From Betaproteobacteria bacterium (GTDB taxonomy: Bacteria; Pseudomonadota; Gammaproteobacteria; Burkholderiales; SG8-39): 33,226 nucleotides of DNA. The notes beneath the pieces were generated by a model. The model saw nothing but the letters and a program-made list of their open reading frames with translations, had not been told where the DNA came from and did no database searches. Position numbers and translations under genes: made by a program. Every line of letters starts with the position of its first letter. The first letter of the stretch is position 1. This document shows positions 1-11,218 of this stretch, in pieces. The stretch spans positions 1 to 33,226 of the forward strand of contig SHXL01000005.1 of the NCBI GenBank assembly GCA_009693345.1. The letters run 5' to 3'.

Positions 1-321
1 GACGCGGGCGAAGCGTACCGCCTGCGCCTGTTATCGGATATCGCACCCAGGGAAGAACTGGACGGCGCGGTGAACGCGCTCCTCGGCCACCTCGTCGTCG
101 GGGGACGCGCTGCGCAGGCCAAGATCAAGGATCTGATCCGCACGGTGTCCGTCGGCCCGGCGGACGAAGCAATGATCGACGACACGGCGAAGCGCATTGC
201 CGAAATCCGCGTCTCTCCCGAGGGCAAGGAGGGCATTGCCTCCTTCCTCGAAAAGAGAAAACCGGCCTGGGTAAAGCAGTTCGAGGCGGTGCGCGTAAAG
301 CCGCCGGGGAAAAAGAAATAG
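1..321 (+). CDS. Enoyl-CoA hydratase/isomerase family protein, C-terminal part (truncated by window start)
   Basis: Open frame from base 1 to TAG at 319-321; C-terminus ...RISxEGKEGIASFLEKRKPAW typical of crotonase-family (methylglutaconyl-CoA hydratase-like) proteins; 1-bp gap to the next CDS. Confidence 0.8.
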   Translation, partial: DAGEAYRLRLLSDIAPREELDGAVNALLGHLVVGGRAAQAKIKDLIRTVSVGPADEAMIDDTAKRIAEIRVSPEGKEGIASFLEKRKPAWVKQFEAVRVKPPGKKK

Positions 322-322
322 C

Positions 323-2341
<2,019 letters not shown>

Positions 2342-2385
2342 AATCACCGGCAGCCGGTAACCGTCCGGTTACTCAAGGAGGAACC

Positions 2386-3345
2386 ATGCGCAGTGTTCTG
2401 AAATTTGCGGCCCTTTTGTCCGCGTTAATCGTCGGTGCAGCCCACGCACAGTATCCGCAGCGCCCGATCCAACTCATCGTGCCTTGGGGCGCGGGCGGCG
2501 GCACCGATGCCACGGCGCGCATCATCGCCAGCCTGATGGAAAAGGAAATCAAGCAACCGATCAACGTCGTCAACCGCACTGGCGGCTCGGGTGTGGTCGG
2601 CCACGACGCGATTGCCAGGGCGCCGGCCGATGGCTACACCATCGGCCTGATCACGGTGGAAATCACGATGATGCACCACGTGGGTCTCACAGCGCTCGGG
2701 CCCGGCGATTACACGCCCATCGGCCTGGTGAACGCCGATCCAGCCGGCATCCATGTTCGCATCGACTCGCCCTACAAGAACACGAAGGACCTGATCGCGG
2801 CGATCAAAGCCAATCCCGGCAAGATGAAGGCTTCCGGCACCGGTCAGGGCGGCATCTGGCACCTGGCGATCGCGGGACTGCTCAAGGACCAGGGCGTGGA
2901 CCCCGGCGCGCTGCCGTGGGTGCCCTCCAATGGCGCGGCGCCGGGACTGCAGGACATGGTAGCGGGCGGCGTCGACGTCGTGCCGTGCTCGATTCCGGAA
3001 GCGCGCGCGATGATCGATGCCGGCAAGGTGCGTGCGCTGTCGATCATGGACGCCAACCCGCCCGCGCTTTATCCGAATGTGCCGACCCTGCAGAAGGAAC
3101 TCGGCAGCAACTGGGCGATGGCCGCGTGGCGCGTGATCGCGGCACCCAAGGGCATTCCGGTGGAAGTGCAGAAGACCCTCGGCGGCGCGCTGAAGAAAGT
3201 CTACGACTCCAAGGAGTACAAGGACTTCATGGCAAGCCGTGGCTTCGGCGTCGTCTGGGCAGACGCCGAGGGTACGGCTAAATTCATGGCCAAGGCCGAT
3301 ACCGACCTGGGCGCGACGCTCAAAGCGGTTGGCCTAGCCAAATAA
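2386..3345 (+). CDS. tctC: Tripartite tricarboxylate transporter substrate-binding protein (Bug/TctC family)
   Basis: Signal peptide then YPQRPIQLIVPWGAGGGTDATAR, typical Bug motif; RBS aaggagg upstream; followed by TctB and TctA. Confidence 0.92.
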   Translation: MRSVLKFAALLSALIVGAAHAQYPQRPIQLIVPWGAGGGTDATARIIASLMEKEIKQPINVVNRTGGSGVVGHDAIARAPADGYTIGLITVEITMMHHVGLTALGPGDYTPIGLVNADPAGIHVRIDSPYKNTKDLIAAIKANPGKMKASGTGQGGIWHLAIAGLLKDQGVDPGALPWVPSNGAAPGLQDMVAGGVDVVPCSIPEARAMIDAGKVRALSIMDANPPALYPNVPTLQKELGSNWAMAAWRVIAAPKGIPVEVQKTLGGALKKVYDSKEYKDFMASRGFGVVWADAEGTAKFMAKADTDLGATLKAVGLAK

Positions 3346-3357
3346 AGCAGTCCGGCA

Positions 3358-3831
3358 ATGAAGTTCAACGACGCGCTTAGCGGCGCGGCGCTGGCGGCGC
3401 TCGGCGCGCTGGTGCTCTGGCACATCCAGGGTTTTCCGCCGATGCCGGGCCAGAAGTACGGGCCCGCCTGGTTTCCCGGCCTGATCGCGATCGGCTTGGT
3501 CACCTGCGGTGCGCTGCTCGCCGCCGCGCGCCTGCGGGCGGCGGCGCCCGAACCGCTGCTCGCGCTGCCGGGGTGGCTGCGGCGCGCGCGCCCGGCAGCC
3601 AGCGTCGCCTCCGTTATCGCAGGGCTCGTGCTCTACGTCTTCGTGGTCGACATGCTCGGCTTTCACGTCACGGCGGCCGTGCTGCTGCTCGTCTGGTCCC
3701 GTTTGCTGGGCGCTTCGTGGCGGCTCGCCGCCCCCGTGTCGCTCGCGGCGACAGTGGGAATTCACCTCGCGTTCTACAAGCTGCTCAAGGTGCCGCTGCC
3801 CTGGGGCCTGCTCGAGCAATTCGCGTTCTGA
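3358..3831 (+). CDS. tctB: Tripartite tricarboxylate transporter TctB family protein
   Basis: 157 aa, about 4 TM segments, located between TctC and TctA. Confidence 0.85.
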   Translation: MKFNDALSGAALAALGALVLWHIQGFPPMPGQKYGPAWFPGLIAIGLVTCGALLAAARLRAAAPEPLLALPGWLRRARPAASVASVIAGLVLYVFVVDMLGFHVTAAVLLLVWSRLLGASWRLAAPVSLAATVGIHLAFYKLLKVPLPWGLLEQFAF

Positions 3832-3832
3832 C

Positions 3833-5329
3833 ATGACGCTCGCGGTCCTGTCGCAGGCATTCGCGCTGGTGTTCGACCCCTACGTGCTGTGGGTGATTGT
3901 GGCATCGGCCGCATTCGGGCTTTTCGTCGGCGCGATTCCCGGACTCACCGCGACCATGGCGACGGCGCTGCTGGTGCCGGTTACCTTCTTCATGCCGCCG
4001 GTGCCGGCGATTGCCTCCATCGTCACGGCCACCGCGATGGCGATCTTCGCCGGCGACATTCCGAGCTGCCTGCTGCGCATGCCTGGGACACCCGCTTCTG
4101 CCGCTTACACCGACGAAGCCTACGCGATGACGAAAAAAGGCCAAGGCGAGGTGGCGCTCGGCGCCGGGCTCGTGTTCTCGGTGATTGGCGGCCTGTTCGG
4201 CACGGCGGTCCTGATCGTGGCGGCGCCAGCGTTGGCCGAGATCGCGCTCAAATTCTCCTCCTTTGAATACTTCTGGCTTGTAATCCTGGGACTCTCGAGC
4301 GCGGTGTTTCTCGCGATCGGCAACCCACTGAAGGGAGTCGTGTCGCTGCTGCTTGGGCTGCTGGTCGCCTCGCAGGGCCTCGATAATCCGGCAGCGTTTC
4401 CGCGCTTCACCTTCGGCAACGCCGAACTGGCCGGGGGTCTGACGCTGATCCCTATCATGATCGGCATGTTCGCGGTCTCCGAAATCATCCGCAATGTCGC
4501 CACCATGGACCAGCCCTGGGAGATGGCGCAGACGAAGATCGGCAACGTCTTCACCGGCATGTGGACCCTGACCAAGCGCTATCCGCTGCAGATCCTGCGC
4601 GGCTCGACCCTAGGCACCGCGATCGGCGCGCTGCCCGGCGCAGGAGCCGACATCGCCGCATGGATGTCCTACGCGATGTCGAAGAGATTCTCGAAGGAGC
4701 CGGAGAAATTCGGTTCCGGGCACGTCGAGGGCATCGTCGAGGCGGGCGCCTCCAACAATTCCGCACTCGCCGGGGCATGGATTCCGGCACTCGTGTTCGG
4801 CATTCCCGGCGATTCGATCACCGCGATCGTGATCGGCGTGCTCTACATCAAGGGGCTCAATCCCGGCCCGACCATCTTCCTGGAAAAAGCACCGGAAATG
4901 TATGCCATCTTCATCGTCTTCATTCTCGCCAACCTGCTGATGGTTCCACTCGGCATCGCCGCGATCAAAGGCGCCAGCCAGCTGCTGCGCGCGCCGCGCG
5001 AGGTGCTGATGCCGGTAATACTTCTCTTCTGTGTAGTCGGTTCGTTCGCCATCAATAATTCGCCGTTCGGGGTGGTGCTGATGCTTGCCTTCGGACTGGT
5101 CGCGTACGTCATGGAAGAAAACGGCTTTCCGGTGGCGCCCGCGATCCTCGGCATGGTGCTGGGCGCGATGTTGGAAGAACATTTCATCAGCTCGATGATC
5201 AAGGCCGACGGGCGCCTGCTCGCCTTCTTCGAGCGGCCGATCGCCGCCGGCCTGGGCGCGCTGACGCTGGCTGTCTTCGCATGGCCGCTCGTCCGCGCGT
5301 GGATCCTGCCCGACAGAAATCGCGCCTGA
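3833..5329 (+). CDS. tctA: Tripartite tricarboxylate transporter permease TctA family
   Basis: In-frame ATG at 3833 inside the longer ORF; FVGAIPGLTATMATALLVP...GIPGDSITAIVIGVLYIKGLNPGP motifs of TctA. Confidence 0.93.
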   Translation: MTLAVLSQAFALVFDPYVLWVIVASAAFGLFVGAIPGLTATMATALLVPVTFFMPPVPAIASIVTATAMAIFAGDIPSCLLRMPGTPASAAYTDEAYAMTKKGQGEVALGAGLVFSVIGGLFGTAVLIVAAPALAEIALKFSSFEYFWLVILGLSSAVFLAIGNPLKGVVSLLLGLLVASQGLDNPAAFPRFTFGNAELAGGLTLIPIMIGMFAVSEIIRNVATMDQPWEMAQTKIGNVFTGMWTLTKRYPLQILRGSTLGTAIGALPGAGADIAAWMSYAMSKRFSKEPEKFGSGHVEGIVEAGASNNSALAGAWIPALVFGIPGDSITAIVIGVLYIKGLNPGPTIFLEKAPEMYAIFIVFILANLLMVPLGIAAIKGASQLLRAPREVLMPVILLFCVVGSFAINNSPFGVVLMLAFGLVAYVMEENGFPVAPAILGMVLGAMLEEHFISSMIKADGRLLAFFERPIAAGLGALTLAVFAWPLVRAWILPDRNRA

Positions 5330-5348
5330 GATGGTCTAACATCGCGGC

Positions 5349-6266
5349 ATGAGTACGCTGCCCGCGAAAGTCCGCATCGTCGAGGTCGGCCCGCGCGACG
5401 GGCTGCAGAACGAGAAGGGCGAAGTGCCCACCGCGGTGAAGCTCGAGCTCATCGAGCGGCTGGCCGACGCCGGCCTGAGCGCGGTCGAGGCCACGGCCTT
5501 CGTTTCGCCGAAGTGGATCCCGCAGATGGCGGACCACACCGAGGTGCTGGAGCGCATCCGCAGGAAGCCCGGCGTCTCCTACCCGGTGCTGACGCCGAAC
5601 CTGAAGGGTTTCGAAGCGGCGCGCGCAGCCGGGGCGACTGAAGTCGCGATCTTCGGCGCGGCCTCGGAGGCCTTCTCGAAGAAGAACATCAACTGCTCGA
5701 TCGCGGAATCGCTGGAACGCTTCCGTCCCGTCGTGGATGCCGCCATGGCGGCGGACATCCGGGTCCGCGGCTACATTTCCTGTGTCGTCGGCTGCCCTTA
5801 CCAGGGCGACGTCAAGCCGCAGATAGTGGCGGAAGTGGCGCGTGCGCTCTACGACATGGGGTGTTATGAAGTATCGCTCGGCGACACCATCGGCGTCGGC
5901 ACGCCGGGAAAGACGCAGGCGATGATCGAAGCCTGCGCGAAGCACGTGCCGGCGGGCAGACTCGCCGGGCACTATCACGACACCTACGGCCAGGCGCTCG
6001 CCAACATCTATGCCTCGATGGAACTTGGCGTCGCGACCTTTGATTCCTCGGTGTCAGGCCTGGGAGGCTGTCCCTATGCGAAGGGCGCCTCGGGCAACGT
6101 CGCCACCGAAGACGTCGTTTACATGCTGCACGGCCTCGGCATCGAGACCGGCATCGACCTGGACAAGCTGGTCGACACCGGCGTCTGGATTTCCTCGATA
6201 TTGAAAAGGGAACCAGGATCGAAGGCCGGGCGCGCCATCGCGGCAAAAAAGGCGCCATCAGCTTGA
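5349..6266 (+). CDS. liuE: Hydroxymethylglutaryl-CoA lyase
   Basis: 305 aa; [29 protein letters not shown], catalytic Cys loop [25 protein letters not shown]. Confidence 0.92.
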   Translation: MSTLPAKVRIVEVGPRDGLQNEKGEVPTAVKLELIERLADAGLSAVEATAFVSPKWIPQMADHTEVLERIRRKPGVSYPVLTPNLKGFEAARAAGATEVAIFGAASEAFSKKNINCSIAESLERFRPVVDAAMAADIRVRGYISCVVGCPYQGDVKPQIVAEVARALYDMGCYEVSLGDTIGVGTPGKTQAMIEACAKHVPAGRLAGHYHDTYGQALANIYASMELGVATFDSSVSGLGGCPYAKGASGNVATEDVVYMLHGLGIETGIDLDKLVDTGVWISSILKREPGSKAGRAIAAKKAPSA

Positions 6267-6454
6267 TCGCATCGCCCTGCATCAAAGTCTGCGCGATGGA
6301 TGCCGATCAGCGCTACTGCACCGGCTGCTTGCGCACGCTCGCGGAAATCGCTGGCTGGGGCGAGATGAGCGCAATTGAGCAGGCCGCGGTCCTGGCGCAG
6401 CTGCCGGCGCGCTGCTCAGATGTCGTTGAAGTTTCCGCCTCTCCCTTTGCCTGA
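6263..6454 (+). CDS. DUF1289 domain-containing small protein
   Basis: 63 aa; [25 protein letters not shown] cysteine pattern of DUF1289; TTG start overlapping the preceding stop. Confidence 0.75.
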   Translation: MIASPCIKVCAMDADQRYCTGCLRTLAEIAGWGEMSAIEQAAVLAQLPARCSDVVEVSASPFA

Positions 6455-7225
6455 AGCGAAGCGCGCCGCGCCTGCCGCCCCCTCGGCGTAGAACGCCGGG
6501 ATGCCGTTGGTCCATTCATTGCGCATTGCCTCGCGCAGCGGCAAGCCCTCCTGCATGTAGACCGAGCGCCGGTCGGCGCGCATGCAGGCTTGCGGAAAGC
6601 GAGCGATCTCGTGCGCCAGGGCTTCGGCGCGCTGCCGCGACTGGCCATCGGGCACTACGTGCTCGCATAAATTGATACGCAATGCTTCCTGTGCGTCGAC
6701 CTTGCGGCCGGTGAGAATGAGATCCAGCGCCCTTCCCCGGCCGACGATGCGCGGCAGGCGCACGGTGCCGCCGTCGATCAGCGGCACGCCCCAGCGTCGG
6801 CAGTAGACGCCGAAGTAGGCGGATTCCTCCATCACGCGCAGGTCGCACCAGAGCGCGATCTCGAAACCGCCCGCGACCGCGGGCCCGGCGACTGCGGCAA
6901 TGACCGGCTTGTCGAGCTCCAGGCGCGTCGGCCCCATAGGACCGCGCACTGCGCGGTTGGGCCCGCGCGGCAGTTCCCCGCCGGGCGGATAAGCGATGTC
7001 GTCGAGCGCGCTGCTGTTATTGGCGGCGTGCTTCAGGTCGAAGCCCGCGCAAAATGCGCCGCCTTCGCCCCAGAGAACCGCTACCGCGGCTTCCGGGTCC
7101 CGGTCGAAGGACTCGAAGGCGTCCACCAGTGCTACTGCGCTCGACGGATCCATGGCGTTCTTCGCTTCGGATCGGGAGTGAATCACGGTCCAGACCTTGC
7201 CGTTCTTTTCGATGCGTACGCTCAT
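6416..7225 (-). CDS. Enoyl-CoA hydratase/isomerase family protein
   Basis: 269 aa crotonase fold: GEGGAFCAGFDLK, AVAGPAVAGGFEIALWCDLRV. Confidence 0.88.
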   Translation of the reverse strand: MSVRIEKNGKVWTVIHSRSEAKNAMDPSSAVALVDAFESFDRDPEAAVAVLWGEGGAFCAGFDLKHAANNSSALDDIAYPPGGELPRGPNRAVRGPMGPTRLELDKPVIAAVAGPAVAGGFEIALWCDLRVMEESAYFGVYCRRWGVPLIDGGTVRLPRIVGRGRALDLILTGRKVDAQEALRINLCEHVVPDGQSRQRAEALAHEIARFPQACMRADRRSVYMQEGLPLREAMRNEWTNGIPAFYAEGAAGAARFASGKGRGGNFNDI

Positions 7226-8073
7226 GGGGCCGCCTTTCCGCGAGGAATTGCCTTTCCACTATCCCGCCATTTCACCGCGGCGTGGAAGCCGTGCTTTTCC
7301 GCGTACTTCTTGAACCACACCCCTTCGGGCGAATGCCGCGTGATGCCATCGAACAGGGTCGCCATCATCTGGGTGCTGGCAAGGCCCATGTTTTCGTAGG
7401 CCTGGTTGATCATGAGTTTTTGCATCATCAACTGGTTCTTCGGCACGCCGGCCATGCGTTTTGCCAGCGCGTTCACGACTGCGTCCAGCTTTGCGGCAGG
7501 AACGGCGTCGCAGACCAGGCCCATCGCCTTTGCTTCCCTGCCGTCCACGGTGTCGCCCGTGAGCAGCATGCGCTTGGCCTTCTCCGCACCCAACCGGTAC
7601 ACCCACATCGCGGTCGTCGGGCAGCCCCAGACGCGCGCCGGCATGTAGCCGATCTTCGCGTCCTCGGCCATGATCACGATGTCGGCGCACAGCGCGATGT
7701 CGCTGCCGCCGGCAACCGCGTAGCCGTGCACCTTGCAGATCACGGGCTTGTAGCTGCGCCAGATGGAAAAGAAATTGTCCGTGTTTTCCTTCATGCCCTT
7801 GTAGTCGCGCATCGGATCCCAGGGCATGTCCTGGGTCCAGCGGTTGGTGGCGTCGCCCTCGGCGAACTGCTTCAGGTCGTAGCCGGCGCAGAAGGCTTTC
7901 CCGGCGCCCGCCATGACGATGACGTGGACGCGGTCGTCGTCGTTGGCCGCTTCCACCGCGCGCCGGATCTCGCGCGGCATCTTGTCGTTGATCGCGTTCA
8001 GTCGCGCCGGGCGGTTCAATGTGATGCGCGCGATGCGCCCGACTACGGCGTACTTCAGTGTTGTGTAGGCCAT
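7222..8073 (-). CDS. Enoyl-CoA hydratase/isomerase family protein
   Basis: 283 aa; ITLNRPARLNAIN, GAGKAFCAGYDLK, VHGYAVAGGSDIALCADI; 4-bp overlap with the downstream hydratase. Confidence 0.9.
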   Translation of the reverse strand: MAYTTLKYAVVGRIARITLNRPARLNAINDKMPREIRRAVEAANDDDRVHVIVMAGAGKAFCAGYDLKQFAEGDATNRWTQDMPWDPMRDYKGMKENTDNFFSIWRSYKPVICKVHGYAVAGGSDIALCADIVIMAEDAKIGYMPARVWGCPTTAMWVYRLGAEKAKRMLLTGDTVDGREAKAMGLVCDAVPAAKLDAVVNALAKRMAGVPKNQLMMQKLMINQAYENMGLASTQMMATLFDGITRHSPEGVWFKKYAEKHGFHAAVKWRDSGKAIPRGKAAP

Positions 8074-8104
8074 GGAAATCCTCCCTGCATTAGGATATCA
8101 ATTC

Positions 8105-8737
8105 ATGAGAAACGCGATCTGGTATTTCGATTTCATTTCACCCTTCGCCTACATCGGCCTGCACCGGCTGAAGGAACTGCCGCCGGACCTTTCAGTCGAG
8201 TACCGACCGGTGCTCTTCGCCGGCCTGTTGAATCACTGGGGCCAGAAGGGTCCGGCCGAACTGCCGACCAAGCGCCGCTACACCTACCGCTGGAGCCATT
8301 GGTGGGCGCACCGCCTCGGGCTTGCATTTCGCTACCCGGCGGCGCACCCCTTCAATCCGCTGCACCACTTGCGCCTGGCTATCGCCTGCGGTTCGACGCC
8401 CGAAGCCGTGCGGAAGATCTTCGATTCGATCTGGACCACTGGCGAGGACGCGTCGGACCAGAGAAGGTTTGCAGCCTTGTGCGAAGAGTTGGGGGTAACG
8501 GCCGAGGCGCTCGCCAGCCCGGAGGTGAAGAATGCCCTGAAGAAAAACACCGAGGCCGCGGCCCAGACCGGCGTCTTCGGCGTGCCGACCATCGAGGTCG
8601 ATGGGGAACTCTTCTGGGGCGCGGACTCGATGGAGTTCCTGGGCGCGTTTCTCGCCGATCCGGCGACCTTGAAAAACGCAGAAATGAAGCGCCTGGACGA
8701 ACTGCCTGTTGCCGCGGCCAGACGTACCAGCGGATAG
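8105..8737 (+). CDS. 2-hydroxychromene-2-carboxylate isomerase-like / DsbA-family (KGST) protein
   Basis: WYFDFISPFAYIGLHRLKEL N-terminus, GVFGVPTIEVDGELFWGADSMEFL C-terminus. Confidence 0.88.
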   Translation: MRNAIWYFDFISPFAYIGLHRLKELPPDLSVEYRPVLFAGLLNHWGQKGPAELPTKRRYTYRWSHWWAHRLGLAFRYPAAHPFNPLHHLRLAIACGSTPEAVRKIFDSIWTTGEDASDQRRFAALCEELGVTAEALASPEVKNALKKNTEAAAQTGVFGVPTIEVDGELFWGADSMEFLGAFLADPATLKNAEMKRLDELPVAAARRTSG

Positions 8738-8824
8738 GAACGGATAGGAAAGCCTGCAGATTCCTGAGCGCCGTGCGGTTGGCGTCGCGAGGCCCTGACT
8801 CGGCAAGTCATTTAGAATTGCCTC

Positions 8825-9061
8825 GTGAGCACCGACTACTTCGAGCAGCAACCGATCGCCCGCACCGTCGGCCGCCGAACGCCGCCGCGGGCCGGCGTGC
8901 TCCCGCCGGCCGAGACACGCGCCGCCATGGACTCTTGGGCGAACCGCCTGACGCGGGCACCGAAGGGCGTCTACCGGTATGCACACCATGACGACATGGA
9001 ACGCGACCGGGAGCGGTGGCAGACCGCGGCCATGGTCGAGGCCGTCCGGGCGCCTGGCTGA
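8825..9061 (+). CDS. Small conserved protein, possible antitoxin partner of downstream nucleotidyltransferase remnant
   Basis: 79 codons, GTG start; charged C-terminal helix (YAHHDDMERDRERWQ); overlaps the downstream nucleotidyltransferase-like frame. Antitoxin role is inference. Confidence 0.5.
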   Translation: MSTDYFEQQPIARTVGRRTPPRAGVLPPAETRAAMDSWANRLTRAPKGVYRYAHHDDMERDRERWQTAAMVEAVRAPG

Positions 9062-9380
9062 GTTCACCCGACCCGCGACCTGGGAAGACGTCAAGCGCCT
9101 CGCGCGCGAACTGGCCGCCGAACCCGACCTCTTCGCCCGCCAGAAATCCTACGCCATCCGCATCAACGACGAGTTCACGGTCGACGTTCTACCATCGGCC
9201 GCAGGCGTGCCCTGGGACGCGCTGCGGGAATACGTGCAGGACGTCATGATCGATGGCACCTGCGTTCGCGTGCTGAGCCTCGAAGGCCTGCTGAAGACCA
9301 AATCGGGCGTACGTCCGAAAGACCAGATCGACGCCGCCGCCATCACCCGCGCGCTCGACGAACTACGCAACGACGGATAA
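9054..9380 (+). pseudogene. Nucleotidyltransferase (MNT/AbiEii-like) remnant lacking the catalytic N-terminal core
   Basis: AEFTRPATWEDVKRLAR joined directly to ELAAEPDLFARQKSYAIRINDEFTVDVLPSAAG...VLSLEGLLKTKSGVRPKDQIDAAAI; no GG/GSxxxDxD catalytic motif; probable start codon is CTG. Confidence 0.55.
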
Positions 9381-9410
9381 CGGATAGGAAAATCGGTTCA
9401 TCCGGGTTTT
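9381..9410 (+). repeat. IS-tip-like repeat, copy 1 (29/30 identical to 33065-33094)
   Basis: cggataggaaaatcggttcatccgggtttt vs cggataggacaatcggttcatccgggtttt. Confidence 0.7.
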
Positions 9411-9591
9411 CAAGTCTTCCATGCAAAAAGCCGGAACCCTCGACCAATTGAATGTGCAATGCATAGCGTATGTCGCGGTTGTGCTTCGCGCGCCACTGCG
9501 CGAGTTGCAGCGATACGCCGGGCTCGATCGGCGGTGCCGGTTGGGCGAGGGTGGTCACCAGGAACAAGAGCAGCGGGAGTAGCCTGCGCAT
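9411..9591 (-). pseudogene. N-terminal fragment with signal peptide, possibly M1-family metallopeptidase, cut by the repeat
   Basis: MRRLLPLLLFLVTTLAQPAPPIEPGVSLQLAQWRAKHNRDIRYALHIQL, then the frame runs into the IS-tip-like repeat and stops. Confidence 0.4.
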
Positions 9592-9601
9592 CCTCCCCAG
9601 T

Positions 9602-9919
9602 CTAGCGCCCCGCCGCGGCGTCAGGAACTGCCGCCGTCCTCGCAGCCGGTAATTTTTTCACCGCACGACGCAGAAACGCCATGCGCTCGCGGCTCACGCG
9701 GCGGATCGCGTCGATGATCTTGTGCTTGAGGATCCCGGTCAGCCAGGTGCGCAGATTGGAGCGGCCCGTGAAGCTCGCTTCGGCGTTGAGCGCGGCAAGC
9801 AGCGTCTCCTGCACCACGTCCTCGACCGCATCCACATCGCGCAATTGCAGCGCGGTGAAGCGCACCAGGTAAGGGCGCTGCTGCTCAACAAGGTTGCGGA
9901 ATTCGTTAGGCACAGGCAT
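9602..9919 (-). pseudogene. ECF-type sigma factor, region 2 only (region 4 missing)
   Basis: 105 aa: QRPYLVRFTALQLRDVDAVEDVVQETLLAALNAEASFTGRSNLRTWLTGILKHKIIDAIRR, then a short unrelated tail and stop. Confidence 0.6.
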
Positions 9920-9976
9920 CGCGGAGGCTGATAGTACTTCTTGAGGCTGCAGTGAATCGGGGTGGCCTCGAGTGCA

Positions 9977-11191
9977 TCATCGGTGCCCAACGTTGGTATC
10001 GCTTTCCTCTCCCGGCAGCAGGATCACGATGCTTGCGGTGCAGGCAGCGATCCCGGCCATCACCATGAGGATGGTTCCAAAGCCCAGGCTTTTGACCATC
10101 GGCCCCAGTGCCCACACCGCGATCGAGCTAATCGAAAACGAGACCGCCAGGCGCATGCCGGCCACCCGCGAGCGCAGGCGATCGTCCACGTAGCGCACGA
10201 TCATCGCGTCGGTGAACGGAATGGCGCCGAAAATGAAGGCCATGCTCGCCGTGAGCAGGACGAAGAGCCACCAACCTTGGGCGTTGGCGGCCGCGAACAG
10301 CAGTGGAATCTGGCCGATCACGATCCAGAAATAGAGGGGTTTCAGGGCAAACCGGTCGATCAGCCGGCCCACCACCACCTGCGCGATCGAAGCTACCGCA
10401 TAGACCACGCCGAGCAGGATGCCCAGCGTCGCCGGATCCTCGATGATGCCGCGAAAGCGCTCGGTGATGAGCTGGCCGTTCCCGTTGGTGGTGAGGTTGA
10501 ACAGCAGGCTGGCGGTGATCGCCGCGGTCGTCATCACCAGGAAAGCGCGCGCCAGTGCCGCCGGTGACAGCGCCACCTTGGCGCCTCCCTTGCGCGTGGC
10601 AGGCGCCTCGGTTTCACGCGGACATACCGCCGCAAAGGTCAGGCCGCAAGCGATCGACAGCACGCCGGGAATCGCGAATGCGGCGCGCCATCCAAGCCAC
10701 TTGATCAGGAAACCGGTGAGAAGCGCTGCCACCGCGATGCCCAGGTTTCCTGCCAGGCCGTTGACGCCGATGGTGGCCCCCGGATTCTTCGCATGCTGGA
10801 CCAGCATCGGAACGCCCACCGGATGATAGATCGAGGCGAAGGCGCCGAGCAGGGTCAACGCGCCGGCAAGCTGCCAGGCGTTTTGCGCCATCGACGTGAT
10901 CAGTGCTGCGGCGCCCATGCCGGAAAAGAAGATCAGCATCATCACGCGCCGGCCCCACAAATCGCCCAGACGGCCGGCTGGCAGCGCACCGATGCCGAAC
11001 AGGAAAAACGCGCCGACGCCATAGGGCATCAGGTCTTCCCATTTAGCGAAGCCGAATTCATCTGCGATGGTCGCCACCGAGGCGGCGAAGATCAGCAGGA
11101 ACATGTGGTCCACCGCGTGCGCCACGTTGAGCAGCACGGCAAGCGGGCGCGAGTTCTGCAATGATACCGGGGACGGCGTGGGGTTGGTCAT
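9977..11191 (-). CDS. MFS transporter
   Basis: 404 aa polytopic; LPAGRLGDLWGRRVMM motif between TM2 and TM3; NGLAGNLGIAVAALLTGFL. Confidence 0.87.
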   Translation of the reverse strand: MTNPTPSPVSLQNSRPLAVLLNVAHAVDHMFLLIFAASVATIADEFGFAKWEDLMPYGVGAFFLFGIGALPAGRLGDLWGRRVMMLIFFSGMGAAALITSMAQNAWQLAGALTLLGAFASIYHPVGVPMLVQHAKNPGATIGVNGLAGNLGIAVAALLTGFLIKWLGWRAAFAIPGVLSIACGLTFAAVCPRETEAPATRKGGAKVALSPAALARAFLVMTTAAITASLLFNLTTNGNGQLITERFRGIIEDPATLGILLGVVYAVASIAQVVVGRLIDRFALKPLYFWIVIGQIPLLFAAANAQGWWLFVLLTASMAFIFGAIPFTDAMIVRYVDDRLRSRVAGMRLAVSFSISSIAVWALGPMVKSLGFGTILMVMAGIAACTASIVILLPGEESDTNVGHR

Positions 11192-11218
11192 GGCTACAGT
11201 ATGCCTTGCAGCGCCTTC

